This document shows positions 7,364-14,326 of a stretch of DNA of 39,231 nt, in pieces. The translations under genes were made by a program, and so were the position numbers. Below the pieces are notes generated by a model. It saw only the letters and a program-made list of their open reading frames with translations. It ran no database searches and was not told the origin of the DNA. This DNA comes from a virus. Where the stretch lies: positions 1 to 39,231 of the IMG/VR virus record IMGVR_UViG_3300009068_003024, one strand, 5' to 3'. Position 1 is the first letter of the stretch. The number at the start of each line of letters is the position of its first letter.

Positions 7364-7543
7364 CTATTTGCCTGATGGCACACAATTATCTACACGTTTG
7401 CCACCTTTCATTTTGGTGCCCATGCGTTTGTAGCCTTTCCAACACACTTTGCCGTCCACACCTTTTTGTTTTTCAGATTCAGACAGTGTTAGATAACTGG
7501 GATTACCACACAGTGAACAATTAAAAATTTCGTTGATTTTCAT
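7364..7543 (-). CDS. 59-residue Cys-containing protein (MKINEIFN leader, CWKGYKRMGTKM module)
   Basis: An open frame of 59 codons between two confirmed genes, too short for usual length cut-offs. After MKINEIF it carries C-x-x-C (CSLC) near residue 9 and two later cysteines (Cys34, Cys54). The C-terminal half, GKVCWKGYKRMGTKMKGGKRVDNCVP, is a module I recall as widespread in marine phage proteins, usually near a capsid or scaffold-linked block. The four cysteines could bind one zinc ion. Start ATG at 7543; stop TAG directly precedes the next ATG. Confidence comes from the exact fit between neighbours, the leader and the module. Confidence 0.7.
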   Translation of the reverse strand: MKINEIFNCSLCGNPSYLTLSESEKQKGVDGKVCWKGYKRMGTKMKGGKRVDNCVPSGK

Positions 7544-7550
7544 AGCACTA

Positions 7551-7754
7551 TTATTTAGTGCGTTTGCGACCTTGGCGCATGTTTATTTGCCAGTGTGCCA
7601 GTTGTTTCTTGCGTGCGGATGCTGTTTTAGAACTGCGTATCTTTTTTAATTGTGTGATGGTAGCACCTTTGGGTATGCCTGCTCGCTTGCTGTCACCTGG
7701 TTTGCCTGGACCTTTGCCATCTGCAAAATTTTCTGTTACTTCACGAATCTTCAT
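7551..7754 (-). CDS. Small basic protein with MKIREVTE leader and KPGDSKRAGIPKG module
   Basis: 67 residues, strongly basic. After MKIREVTE-N come FADGKGPGKPGDSKRAGIPKGA, then TQLKKIRSS, and ARKKQLAHWQINMRQGRKR. I recognise this arrangement (PGDSKR...IPKGA...AHWQ.NMR.G) as a recurrent module of T4-like marine phages, function unknown. The Arg/Lys content and single Trp would suit nucleic-acid contact. An octamer-like CTAAATAAT overlaps its stop (7550-7558) and could act as a weak late promoter for the next gene. Confidence 0.65.
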   Translation of the reverse strand: MKIREVTENFADGKGPGKPGDSKRAGIPKGATITQLKKIRSSKTASARKKQLAHWQINMRQGRKRTK

Positions 7755-7758
7755 GGTA

Positions 7759-8478
7759 TTAAACCAGTTTTAATTTTTTTGCTTGTCTGCGGATCTCACC
7801 TGGTTTGACATCTCGAGTGGTATTTTGTTTGGTAATGATGCCCACGCCTGCTGCATCTTCCACAGGTTCCAATTGTTTTTTATGATAATTTTCAAATGCT
7901 TGTGTGACTTTGCTCAATGGATCTTTGTTGGCTTGATACAGTATGCCATATCCACCTTTGGCACGCCACTTTTCAATATTGATAGGTCTATCGTCAATCA
8001 ATATGTTGCTCACACCATTCTTTGTGGCCCAACCTTCTTTGCTGCCTGTAACAATAATCTCATCAGGCTTGACTATGTTTTTACCTATCCAAATCTTTTT
8101 GTAATATCCACTGTTTTCAGTGTCACCTCTCAATGGAGATGTTAGTATGCTGTATTTTCCACCAGTGAATTTTTTAATCATTTCAATCAGTGTGTCAGTT
8201 GTGGGAAATTTAGGCAGATTAGCAAAGAAATCTGTGCCGGCTATTCTGTCTATCACTTCTTGTTTGAGATCTTTGGTTTTGTCAGAAGTCAATTGTTTCC
8301 AGTGATCCACACCGTACAATTTCTCCACTCCACCAAAAAAGTCAGCAATCACACCATCCATGTCCAAATACACAGTGGGTCTCACTTGATTTTGTTCTGT
8401 CATGCAAGTATTATTATACAACTTTTCGTTGTGCAAATCAAGTGTTATTTTGGTATGTGTGATTTCGGCTATTTTCAT
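7759..8478 (-). CDS. HAD-family 5'(3')-deoxyribonucleotidase-like protein, possibly with two start sites
   Basis: 239 residues. The nucleotidase core begins at TVYLDMDGVIADF (Asp38/Asp40, HAD motif I), with SILTSPL (motif II), then K-E-G-W-A-T-K (motif III lysine) and ILIDDRPINIEKW (motif IV), like deoxy-type 5'-nucleotidases. The C-terminus (AAGVGIITKQNTTRDVKPGEIRRQAKKL) is a separate module seen at the ends of other marine phage proteins. The N-terminus MKIAEITHT resembles the neighbouring leaders. An in-frame ATG at codon 26 (position 8403) lies just before the domain and just downstream of a consensus-like promoter at 8413-8441, so a short enzyme and a leader-bearing long form are both possible. 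It probably dephosphorylates deoxynucleotides; substrate not proven. Confidence 0.85.
   Translation of the reverse strand: MKIAEITHTKITLDLHNEKLYNNTCMTEQNQVRPTVYLDMDGVIADFFGGVEKLYGVDHWKQLTSDKTKDLKQEVIDRIAGTDFFANLPKFPTTDTLIEMIKKFTGGKYSILTSPLRGDTENSGYYKKIWIGKNIVKPDEIIVTGSKEGWATKNGVSNILIDDRPINIEKWRAKGGYGILYQANKDPLSKVTQAFENYHKKQLEPVEDAAGVGIITKQNTTRDVKPGEIRRQAKKLKLV
8413..8441 (-). promoter_or_regulatory. Internal sigma70-type promoter inside the nucleotidase gene
   Basis: Minus strand: TTGATT at 8436-8441, 17-bp spacer, TATAAT at 8413-8418. It lies within the first 25 codons of the long reading frame. The in-frame ATG at 8403 begins nine bases after the -10 box, so the transcript would have about 3 nt of leader. 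No Shine-Dalgarno precedes that ATG. Confidence 0.65.
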
Positions 8479-8639
8479 TACTCTTTGTCACATTTTGAAC
8501 AACAACAATTGCGGCATACTTCTATGGTCCATTCACGTGTGACTTTGTTATTGACAGTTTCGCTCTCTTTTCTTTTGAAAGTTTTACCACAATGAGTTGA
8601 CCCACCGCAGTTGACACAGTATGGTTTTTCTTTGATCAT
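8478..8639 (-). CDS. 53-residue zinc-knuckle protein
   Basis: Open frame of 53 codons fitting exactly between the 289-residue gene and the nucleotidase gene; its TAA overlaps the next ATG (TAATG). It begins MIKEKPYCVNCGG and contains C-x-x-C near residues 8-11, a third cysteine at 17, and a C-terminal CRNCCCSKC cluster, so eight cysteines in total and probably one or two bound zinc ions. The central part is basic (KTFKRKE). Unlike its neighbours it has no MKI-type leader. Probable nucleic-acid or protein-binding accessory protein; no characterised family recognised. Confidence 0.7.
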   Translation of the reverse strand: MIKEKPYCVNCGGSTHCGKTFKRKESETVNNKVTREWTIEVCRNCCCSKCDKE

Positions 8640-8643
8640 ATGA

Positions 8644-9513
8644 TTAAGATTTTTTTGGTTCTTGCTCTTTATCTTTGTCTTTGTTGTAATCTTTTATGGG
8701 TTGAACAATTTTTTTAGCAATTTTATCTTTGAAACTTTCGTCAGCAGTGTCAACATCTGTGGACTGAACCACTTGATCATAATCAGCCATGCTGATAGTT
8801 TTGTCTTTGATCTTTAATAAATTTGTGGTAACATTGTGTAGATCCATATCAGTCTTGGCATCTTCTCTGGCATATTCCATCAATCTAATAAACATAGGTA
8901 TGTCTATGGTCAGTGTGTCTGTTTTAGACACTTCTTCGCCCACTGTCTTAGGAGTAGAAGGTTTATAATCAGCTGGCATAAATTTTGCATATCTATCTTG
9001 TAATTGCTTTACAGTATTCAAATCTTTGCCTGAATCCAAACTTATTTTAGCCACATCAATATCTTGTTTTATGTTCTGTATCAATTGTTTGTCGCCTTTT
9101 TGATTAGCAACATCTAATGCTTTGTTCATGGCTTGTATCACTGGCACATTATTATTGATGGCATTATTGATGGAACCTATGCCTGCCACACTGCCCACAA
9201 TAATTCCAGCCACAGCCATTTTTTGTAACCAATCTTTTAAACCTTCGTCTAATTCTGTGCTTTCAAAATGTTTAGAGTAAGGACGACCTTTGGCAAATTC
9301 TCTGCCATAGCTGAACTCCTGTCTCTGTGCTAATTCTTTGGCTGAAAATCCTGGTGCTATCTTTCCGCCTCTGTGTTGTGCTGCAAAATCTTCTCTATTT
9401 TTAAAGAACGCTCTAATCTCATCTGGATTCATCATGTCCAGTTTAGATTTAGTTTTTACCATAGATGATGGCATTCTAGAACCCATTTCGTTGATGATGT
9501 GTCTTAGCTTCAT
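8644..9513 (-). CDS. Modular virion-type protein with MKLRHIINE leader and one membrane helix
   Basis: 289 residues built from distinguishable segments. MKLRHIINE-M leader; a basic helical part (residues 15-80); an ELDEGLKDWLQ segment followed by a hydrophobic helix (MAVAGIIVGSVAGIGSI, near 104-120); a linker with D-I-D-V-A-K; and a C-terminal module IPMFIRLMEYAREDAKTDMDLHNVT...ISMADYDQVV that I recall, alone or fused, in many marine T4-like phage proteins. The tail is lysine-rich. A capsid-inserted or ejected protein with a membrane-active helix is possible but inferred. It overlaps the next upstream gene by ATGA. Confidence 0.7.
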   Translation of the reverse strand: MKLRHIINEMGSRMPSSMVKTKSKLDMMNPDEIRAFFKNREDFAAQHRGGKIAPGFSAKELAQRQEFSYGREFAKGRPYSKHFESTELDEGLKDWLQKMAVAGIIVGSVAGIGSINNAINNNVPVIQAMNKALDVANQKGDKQLIQNIKQDIDVAKISLDSGKDLNTVKQLQDRYAKFMPADYKPSTPKTVGEEVSKTDTLTIDIPMFIRLMEYAREDAKTDMDLHNVTTNLLKIKDKTISMADYDQVVQSTDVDTADESFKDKIAKKIVQPIKDYNKDKDKEQEPKKS

Positions 9514-9728
9514 TTCTTTCTTCCTCTAAATTTACTGTCTACTGAACCAGTCATGTGTGGCAGACTGAACCACAGTTTGAACCAATCTGGATCACCTGGT
9601 TTCAAGCCTAATTTTTTTTCTTTGTCTTTTAATGCCTGTGCTGTGTGACTGATATTTTCCACTGATGGCATTGTGTGTGAAAGAGTGTCTATGCCTGCCA
9701 GTTTTTTTAATTTATCAATCTCGTTCAT
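9510..9728 (-). CDS. Small conserved marine-phage protein (MNEIDKLKKLAGI)
   Basis: 72 residues. N-terminal MNEIDKLKKLAGI and C-terminal LGLKPGDPDWFKLWFSLPHMTG are both modules I recognise as recurrent in marine T4-like phages; function unknown. It ends in basic residues (FRGRKK). The leader differs from the MKI series but keeps an E-I near the start. Its late promoter at 9732-9740 would start the mRNA within about two bases of the ATG. It is translationally coupled (ATGA) to the downstream 289-residue gene. Confidence 0.7.
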   Translation of the reverse strand: MNEIDKLKKLAGIDTLSHTMPSVENISHTAQALKDKEKKLGLKPGDPDWFKLWFSLPHMTGSVDSKFRGRKK

Positions 9729-9731
9729 ACA

Positions 9732-9740
9732 ATATTTATG
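9732..9740 (-). promoter_or_regulatory. T4-type late promoter, abutting the start codon
   Basis: Minus strand CATAAATAT. Four bases separate the octamer's last A from the A of the ATG at 9728. It contains the TAA stop of the upstream gene (9736-9738). No ribosome binding site is visible. Confidence 0.65.
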
Positions 9741-10302
9741 CTGTTTGCTTTAGGTTTTGACGTATTTTTTGATATATCTCGTTGCCAATTTTTTCATCTG
9801 CGGGAATGGTGCTTAAAAAGCTGCGTCTAGCACCTTGCACAGCATATTCACGGGCTTTGCTGGCACTCACACCTGCAGCACCTTCGGCATCTGGATCTCT
9901 CATGCCAGCATTCACAGTTCTAATACTGTCAAACTGATAATCTTTGCCATTGTATTTGCTCAGCAATTGATCAAATTGTTGTACTCTGTCTGAACCTGCC
10001 ACATATATGATATCTCGGTAGCCCATGCCTTGTAATTTCTTCATGGCATCAATGATGGTTTTAACTCCTGCATCTCCCACTGTGACTGTGGGGAACATTT
10101 TTTGAGCATACAGCACTTTGTCTTCAAAACTCAAAGGATTTGTTTTGGCATCTTGAGTGTGTGTTAAAAATAAAAAATGATCTCCTGGCTGAGACGCAAT
10201 GGTATCCACTAATTTTTTATGACCTGTGGTGGGTGGATTCATTCTGCCGTAAGCAAATGCGGCAATTTTAGGCGCTGGCTGACTTATTTCTATGAGTCTC
10301 AT
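9736..10302 (-). CDS. Nucleotidyltransferase of the NMNAT/cytidylyltransferase superfamily
   Basis: 188 residues. AFAYGRMNPPTTGH (residues 15-28) is the nucleotide-binding motif of this superfamily, with T-x-G-H in place of H-x-G-H. VSASKAREYA near residue 143 corresponds to the I-S-x-T-x-x-R box. In between is a DIIYVAGSDRVQQF strand typical of adenylyl/cytidylyl transferases. T4-like phages are known to carry related enzymes, some acting as nicotinamide-mononucleotide adenylyltransferase in NAD salvage. The substrate here is not settled by sequence. The first residues MRLIEISQ resemble the MKI-x-E-I leaders of the neighbours but with Gln instead of Glu at the predicted cleavage position. 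Start overlaps the upstream stop (ATGA). Confidence 0.85.
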   Translation of the reverse strand: MRLIEISQPAPKIAAFAYGRMNPPTTGHKKLVDTIASQPGDHFLFLTHTQDAKTNPLSFEDKVLYAQKMFPTVTVGDAGVKTIIDAMKKLQGMGYRDIIYVAGSDRVQQFDQLLSKYNGKDYQFDSIRTVNAGMRDPDAEGAAGVSASKAREYAVQGARRSFLSTIPADEKIGNEIYQKIRQNLKQTA

Positions 10303-10625
10303 TGTGCATTCTTGACCGGATGTTGTGCCAACCCTTTGGTAATCTTGCCCACAAGATTCACGCGATCATCTGCATTGATTATTTTTTCTGGTTTGGCTTT
10401 GATTTTAAATTTTTTAAAATATTCTTGGATGGCATTTTCCACACAATTGCTCCACATGTTGACATCTTTTTCAATCATATGATTGTCTGTGACTTGTTTG
10501 GCCACTGGAAAGAAATGTTTCCTAAAAAAAACACTGTCATTCAACATGAATTGATATATGTCCTCTACCACATCATATCCCATGTTGTCTCTGGTAATTG
10601 CTGTGAAATCTTTCATCTTGACCAT
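10299..10625 (-). CDS. Conserved T4-like phage protein of unknown function
   Basis: 108 residues, helical and soluble. The central YDVVEDIYQFMLNDSVFFRKHFFPV and the SNCVENAIQEYFKKF segment match a family I recall from T4-like cyanophages without assigned function. A C-terminal D-D-R-V-N-L-V-G-K-I resembles the family end. Start ATG 10625 (MVKMKDF), two bases after the stop of the upstream membrane protein gene; ATGA overlap with the nucleotidyltransferase gene downstream. Confidence 0.75.
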   Translation of the reverse strand: MVKMKDFTAITRDNMGYDVVEDIYQFMLNDSVFFRKHFFPVAKQVTDNHMIEKDVNMWSNCVENAIQEYFKKFKIKAKPEKIINADDRVNLVGKITKGLAQHPVKNAQ

Positions 10626-10627
10626 GA

Positions 10628-10903
10628 TTATTTTTCCAATCTTTTAATTCTTGCTTCTAATTCGTCTATCTTTTTGGCCGCACCAGGATTTGATTTTTTC
10701 CAAGCATCTGGATCTTGATTTAACCAAGTCCAACCATATCTATCACGCAAGAAATCAATGGCTCCGTCCCACTTGCTGTACACCCATAAGCCAATGCGAG
10801 TGTCTTTGATATAGGTCAGAAACAATGCACCAAATATTGAACCCATTATGCCTGTGTATATCCACAGACGATCTCCTACCATTCTTTCAATCATTTCCCA
10901 CAT
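10628..10903 (-). CDS. Small membrane-anchored protein with C-terminal coiled coil
   Basis: 91 residues. One hydrophobic segment near residues 14-31 (WIYTGIMGSIFGALFLTYI), then an amphipathic W-rich part (VYSKWDGAIDFLRDRYGWTW) and a short C-terminal coiled coil (AAKKIDELEARIKRLEK). I recall similar proteins in marine T4-like phages. A membrane-bound adaptor is plausible; nothing specific can be assigned. It sits one base from the upstream gene and two from the downstream gene, so it belongs to the same transcription unit. Confidence 0.7.
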   Translation of the reverse strand: MWEMIERMVGDRLWIYTGIMGSIFGALFLTYIKDTRIGLWVYSKWDGAIDFLRDRYGWTWLNQDPDAWKKSNPGAAKKIDELEARIKRLEK

Positions 10904-10904
10904 G

Positions 10905-11096
10905 TTATTTGATCTCCTCTGTTGTGATTTGTGTTTTTAACCATGCTTGTTTATCTTTCTCCACTGACTCATCTGAAAGATATACATTCTTGCCATCATA
11001 AACATCTTGTAATTGCTGTCCAATCCAATCGAATACTTCTTGATCTTCCTTGGAGATAGTTTTTTTATGAGTTTTGTAATCTGTAATTTTTACCAT
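10905..11096 (-). CDS. Small acidic conserved protein
   Basis: 63 residues, acidic and helical (SKEDQEVFDWIGQQLQDVYDGKNVYL...). No domain recognised. I choose the ATG at 11096 (MVKITDY), which has GGAG about 10 bases upstream; a TTG five codons earlier is in frame but unlikely. The start overlaps the end of the upstream gene (ATGGTAA), suggesting coupled translation. Confidence 0.65.
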   Translation of the reverse strand: MVKITDYKTHKKTISKEDQEVFDWIGQQLQDVYDGKNVYLSDESVEKDKQAWLKTQITTEEIK

Positions 11097-11677
11097 TTGC
11101 GACAACTCCAATAACGGGCCTTTGTTCTTGGACCTGGGTTAGCACAGTTGTGTCTTGCTCTAAAACTTCTACGTCTTGCTGGATTGGATTTTCTAATTCT
11201 CATGTTGGGATCACCAAAGTTCACTTTGACCACATTGCCGTTGGGTTTTCGCACATACACTTTAAACTTTTTTACGTCTCCCTGCATGGGTTTACCCAAA
11301 GGCACTTTGCGTCCTCTGTATTCTGCTTCATCTAAATTTTCATCTTCATTGAACCACATCACATCATAGGCTGAATGAAAATCGTCACCTTCCAGTGTTT
11401 CTTCATCCAATGTTTCGTCAGTGCTGATTTCAATGTCAAATTCATTCAATCCCATGGCTTTCAGTTTTTCGTTTAAACTTTCTGCCAATTCATCTGCTTC
11501 AGTCGAATCCAATGATCTGTGCAGTTCCACTCGCAATACCTGATTGTCATCTTCATCCTCAAAAATCTCATATGTGGTTTGGTCTTCCAACAATCCAATA
11601 GCGCTCTCGCTCATTGCTGTGTTCAACAATGATTCTGGATTGATGTCTTTGCCTATGATGCTGAAAAAATGTTGCAT
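11090..11677 (-). CDS. Conserved marine T4-like phage protein with C-terminal RARHNC...WSCRKW domain
   Basis: 195 residues in two parts. The N-terminal 115 residues are acidic (EIFEDEDDN, E-A-D-E-L-A-E-S, DETLDEETLEGDD). The C-terminal 80 are basic: YRGRKVPLGKP, then KKFKVYVRKPNGNVVKVNFGDPNM, then RRRSFRARHNC and ARYWSCRKW. The second part is a domain I recall in many marine T4-like phages, sometimes fused to other proteins. Three conserved elements (two cysteines and the H-N-C motif) suggest metal or nucleic-acid binding. The acid-base split would allow interaction with a scaffold or with DNA in the capsid; this is inference. Confidence 0.7.
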   Translation of the reverse strand: MQHFFSIIGKDINPESLLNTAMSESAIGLLEDQTTYEIFEDEDDNQVLRVELHRSLDSTEADELAESLNEKLKAMGLNEFDIEISTDETLDEETLEGDDFHSAYDVMWFNEDENLDEAEYRGRKVPLGKPMQGDVKKFKVYVRKPNGNVVKVNFGDPNMRIRKSNPARRRSFRARHNCANPGPRTKARYWSCRKW

Positions 11678-11678
11678 A

Positions 11679-12041
11679 TTAGTGATTCAGTTTGATTGAT
11701 GCTATATCGCCTGCTGTGTACACCACTTTGGCTCTGATCCACACAAAATTACCGGTAAAATTATAAAAAAAACTACCATCAGCATTTGCATGAGCATTGT
11801 TGGTGCTGGTGTGTGCAGTGCCTGTGACATCAAACCAATCTGTGGCAGTGGGTTCAGTGGCCAATGAGGCTTGTATCACTATGGTACCCACAAAATCAGT
11901 CACAGTCAACTGCACTGTGTGAAATCCATCACTGCGACCATAGTATCCGTCGCCTTTGTATTGCTGTCCTGTGACAGTGGTGGATGTGCTGTCATTGGGA
12001 TGGTTTTGTGCTGTTAATATTGTTTCGCTGTATGCTGGCAT
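11679..12041 (-). CDS. Beta-rich virion-type protein
   Basis: 120 residues with alternating hydrophobic/Thr-rich strands (TVQLTVTDFVGTIVIQASL, FFYNFTGNFVWIRAKVVY) and a Gly/Tyr-rich loop (YKGDGYYGRSDGF). It looks like a single beta-sandwich, as in phage decoration or fibre-accessory proteins. The family is not identified. A late-promoter octamer (12046-12054) places the transcription start on its ATG, consistent with late structural expression. Confidence 0.65.
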   Translation of the reverse strand: MPAYSETILTAQNHPNDSTSTTVTGQQYKGDGYYGRSDGFHTVQLTVTDFVGTIVIQASLATEPTATDWFDVTGTAHTSTNNAHANADGSFFYNFTGNFVWIRAKVVYTAGDIASIKLNH

Positions 12042-12045
12042 ACGT

Positions 12046-12054
12046 ATATTTAGT
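12046..12054 (-). promoter_or_regulatory. T4-type late promoter, abutting the start codon
   Basis: Minus strand ACTAAATAT. Five bases separate the octamer's last A from the A of the ATG at 12041. It differs from the TATAAATA consensus at the first two positions, so it is weaker than the others. An AAGGA lies upstream but is too distant to serve as a ribosome binding site. Confidence 0.55.
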
Positions 12055-12066
12055 CCTTGTATGCTG

Positions 12067-14325
12067 TTAGATGTTTGTGGCGATTTCTATGGTCTGCGAC
12101 GAATTCGACACTTCTAATACTATTTTATTGTCTTTGGCATTGATCACAAGTTTTCCACCCTTTTTTAAAGCACCAAACAGCAGTTCTCTTGACAATGGTT
12201 TTTTAATTTCTCTGTCAATGGTTCTCTGCATGGGTCTAGCACCCATTTTAGGATCAAATCCTTTGTCCACAAGATAATCAATGGCTTCATCAGACACTGT
12301 TACTTGAATATTTTTTTCAGTTAAGAATTTTTTTAATTCGGTCAAGAATTTGCCCACAATTTTGATCATGGTAGGTTTGCCTAATTTTTTGAATGTGACC
12401 ACAGCATCCAATCTGTTTCTAAATTCAGGCGTGAAGAATTTTTTTAATGCTGTGTCAGAATATGCTTCATCCATGTACTGAGCAAAACCTATACTGCCTT
12501 TTTCTGCCTGTTCAGCACCAAGATTGGTGGTTAATATCAACATAATGTTCCTGCAGTCAGCTACTTTGCCGTTGCTGCCAGTCACTGTGCCTTCATCCAT
12601 AATCTGAAGCAATATTTGTGAAATATCAGGATGTGCTTTTTCTATTTCATCCAACAGTAACACACAGTTGGGTGATTCTTGTAATTTTGTAATCAATGAT
12701 CCAGCATTTTCTTCATAGCCCACATAACCTGGAGGGGATCCAATCAGTTTGCTGATACTGTGTTTTTCTTGATATTCACTCATGTCAAATCTTATCAATT
12801 TTACTCCCAAATGTTTGCTGAGTTGCTTGGCTGTCTCTGTTTTACCACATCCAGTTGGTCCCATGAATATAAATGAACCTATGGGTTTATTTTCTGCTTT
12901 CAATCCTGCTTGAGCAATGAACACTTTGTCCACAATATTGTCAATAGCTTCATCCTGATCGTACACTTCAGATTTTAAATTTTTTTCAAGATGTACCAAG
13001 TTGCTGTTCTCTCTCTGTTGAATGTTTTCCACAGGCATGGTGATCAGTTTACTTAATTCAAATTCTACTTCAGCCACATCAATCTTACGATTTTCTTTGG
13101 GACTGATATTGAATCTACTGCCAGATAGATCTATTAAATCAATGGCCTTGTCAGGTAATTTCTTATCAGTTTGATATTTGCAACTTAATTTTACTGCTGT
13201 TTCAATGGCTGCATCTGTGATTTCAGCTTTGTGATAATTTTCATAATATTTTTTAAGACCTTTCAATATGTCTATGGCCACTGATTGACTGGGCTCATCC
13301 ACAGTGATTCTTTGGAATCTTCTCATAAGAGCACGATCTTTTTCAAAGTATTTTCTGTATTCTTCCCAAGTGGTACTGGCCACAACTTTTAGTGTGCCTT
13401 TGGTCAGCACTGGTTTTAATAAATTTGCTAAATCATTGGATCCTTTGTCTCCACCACCTGCTCCTGCTCCGCTGATATTGTGTGCTTCGTCTATGAACAC
13501 AATGGTTTTGCCTTTTTTCTTTAGTGCTTGCAACACCATTTTGAATCTTTCTTCAAAGTCTCCTCTGTATTTGCTACCAGCCAACATAGCACCAATGTCT
13601 AAATTATACACCTGATACTCTTTTAAAAAGTCTGGAACCTTATTGGTCACAATGTTCAATGCCAATCCTTCTGCTATGGCAGTTTTACCCACTCCTGGAT
13701 CACCCACTAATATCACATTGTTTTTCATTCTACGACCCAAAGCCAATGCAATTTGGTCCAACTCAGCATGTCGACCTATCACGGGATCTATTTTTTCTTT
13801 TTTTGCTTCTGCGTTCAAATTTGTGGTGTATAGATTCAATGCTCTTTGAGTGGCAGAACTGTTTTCTTCTGCTTCATAGTCAGTTTCTAATTCACTGTTT
13901 AAAAAATCAGCAAATTTGTCTTTGCTGATGTTGCTTTTGGCAATGTAATAATAACTCCAGCTCTTCTTTTCACTCATCATGCTTAAAAATACATCAGTCA
14001 GTTCAATCTGTTGACGACCACTGAACAACACCTGTGTGAATGCTCTGTTGAGCACTCGCTCCACAGCCACAGTCTTTTTGGGTTTGAATTTTACAGGCAC
14101 TTCCAACAGTTCAATCTCTTTTAGATTGTCCTTAAGATATTTTTCAAGATTTTTTTTGATTGATTCAGCATCTGAGCCAAAGTCAGACAAAGTTTTCACA
14201 AATTTATCATAGCACAGCATGGAGAACAACAGATGTTCCACTGTGATGTATTCATGTTTGAGTTTGGCAGCATTTTCTACTGCTTTGTCAAATATGCGTT
14301 GTAGTTCGTCGCTGGGTTCTACCAT
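12067..14325 (-). CDS. clpA: ClpA-like AAA+ unfoldase with an IGF ClpP-docking loop
   Basis: 752 residues, close to E. coli ClpA (758), with no middle coiled-coil insert, so not ClpB or ClpC. Order: Clp N-domain (about 1-140), AAA1 with Walker A GDPGVGKT (208-215) and Walker B IVFIDEAH (275-282), then AAA2 with Walker A GPTGCGKT (489-496) and Walker B LLLDEIEKAH, the Y-V-G pore loop (GYVGYEE), sensor TTNLGAE, and FTPEFRNRLD. The segment KGSIGFAQ near 612-614 matches the I-G-L/F loop by which ClpA and ClpX dock onto ClpP. No ClpP gene is in the window, so it may redirect host ClpP, or act as a stand-alone unfoldase. It lies two bases downstream of the peptide deformylase gene, in an operon with DnaJ. 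Confidence 0.93.
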   Translation of the reverse strand: MVEPSDELQRIFDKAVENAAKLKHEYITVEHLLFSMLCYDKFVKTLSDFGSDAESIKKNLEKYLKDNLKEIELLEVPVKFKPKKTVAVERVLNRAFTQVLFSGRQQIELTDVFLSMMSEKKSWSYYYIAKSNISKDKFADFLNSELETDYEAEENSSATQRALNLYTTNLNAEAKKEKIDPVIGRHAELDQIALALGRRMKNNVILVGDPGVGKTAIAEGLALNIVTNKVPDFLKEYQVYNLDIGAMLAGSKYRGDFEERFKMVLQALKKKGKTIVFIDEAHNISGAGAGGGDKGSNDLANLLKPVLTKGTLKVVASTTWEEYRKYFEKDRALMRRFQRITVDEPSQSVAIDILKGLKKYYENYHKAEITDAAIETAVKLSCKYQTDKKLPDKAIDLIDLSGSRFNISPKENRKIDVAEVEFELSKLITMPVENIQQRENSNLVHLEKNLKSEVYDQDEAIDNIVDKVFIAQAGLKAENKPIGSFIFMGPTGCGKTETAKQLSKHLGVKLIRFDMSEYQEKHSISKLIGSPPGYVGYEENAGSLITKLQESPNCVLLLDEIEKAHPDISQILLQIMDEGTVTGSNGKVADCRNIMLILTTNLGAEQAEKGSIGFAQYMDEAYSDTALKKFFTPEFRNRLDAVVTFKKLGKPTMIKIVGKFLTELKKFLTEKNIQVTVSDEAIDYLVDKGFDPKMGARPMQRTIDREIKKPLSRELLFGALKKGGKLVINAKDNKIVLEVSNSSQTIEIATNI

Positions 14326-14326
14326 A

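Noticed and set aside
12067-14325. ClpB disaggregase as the identity of the Clp gene
   Set aside because: No middle coiled-coil domain between AAA1 and AAA2, length equals ClpA, and a ClpP-type IGF loop is present.
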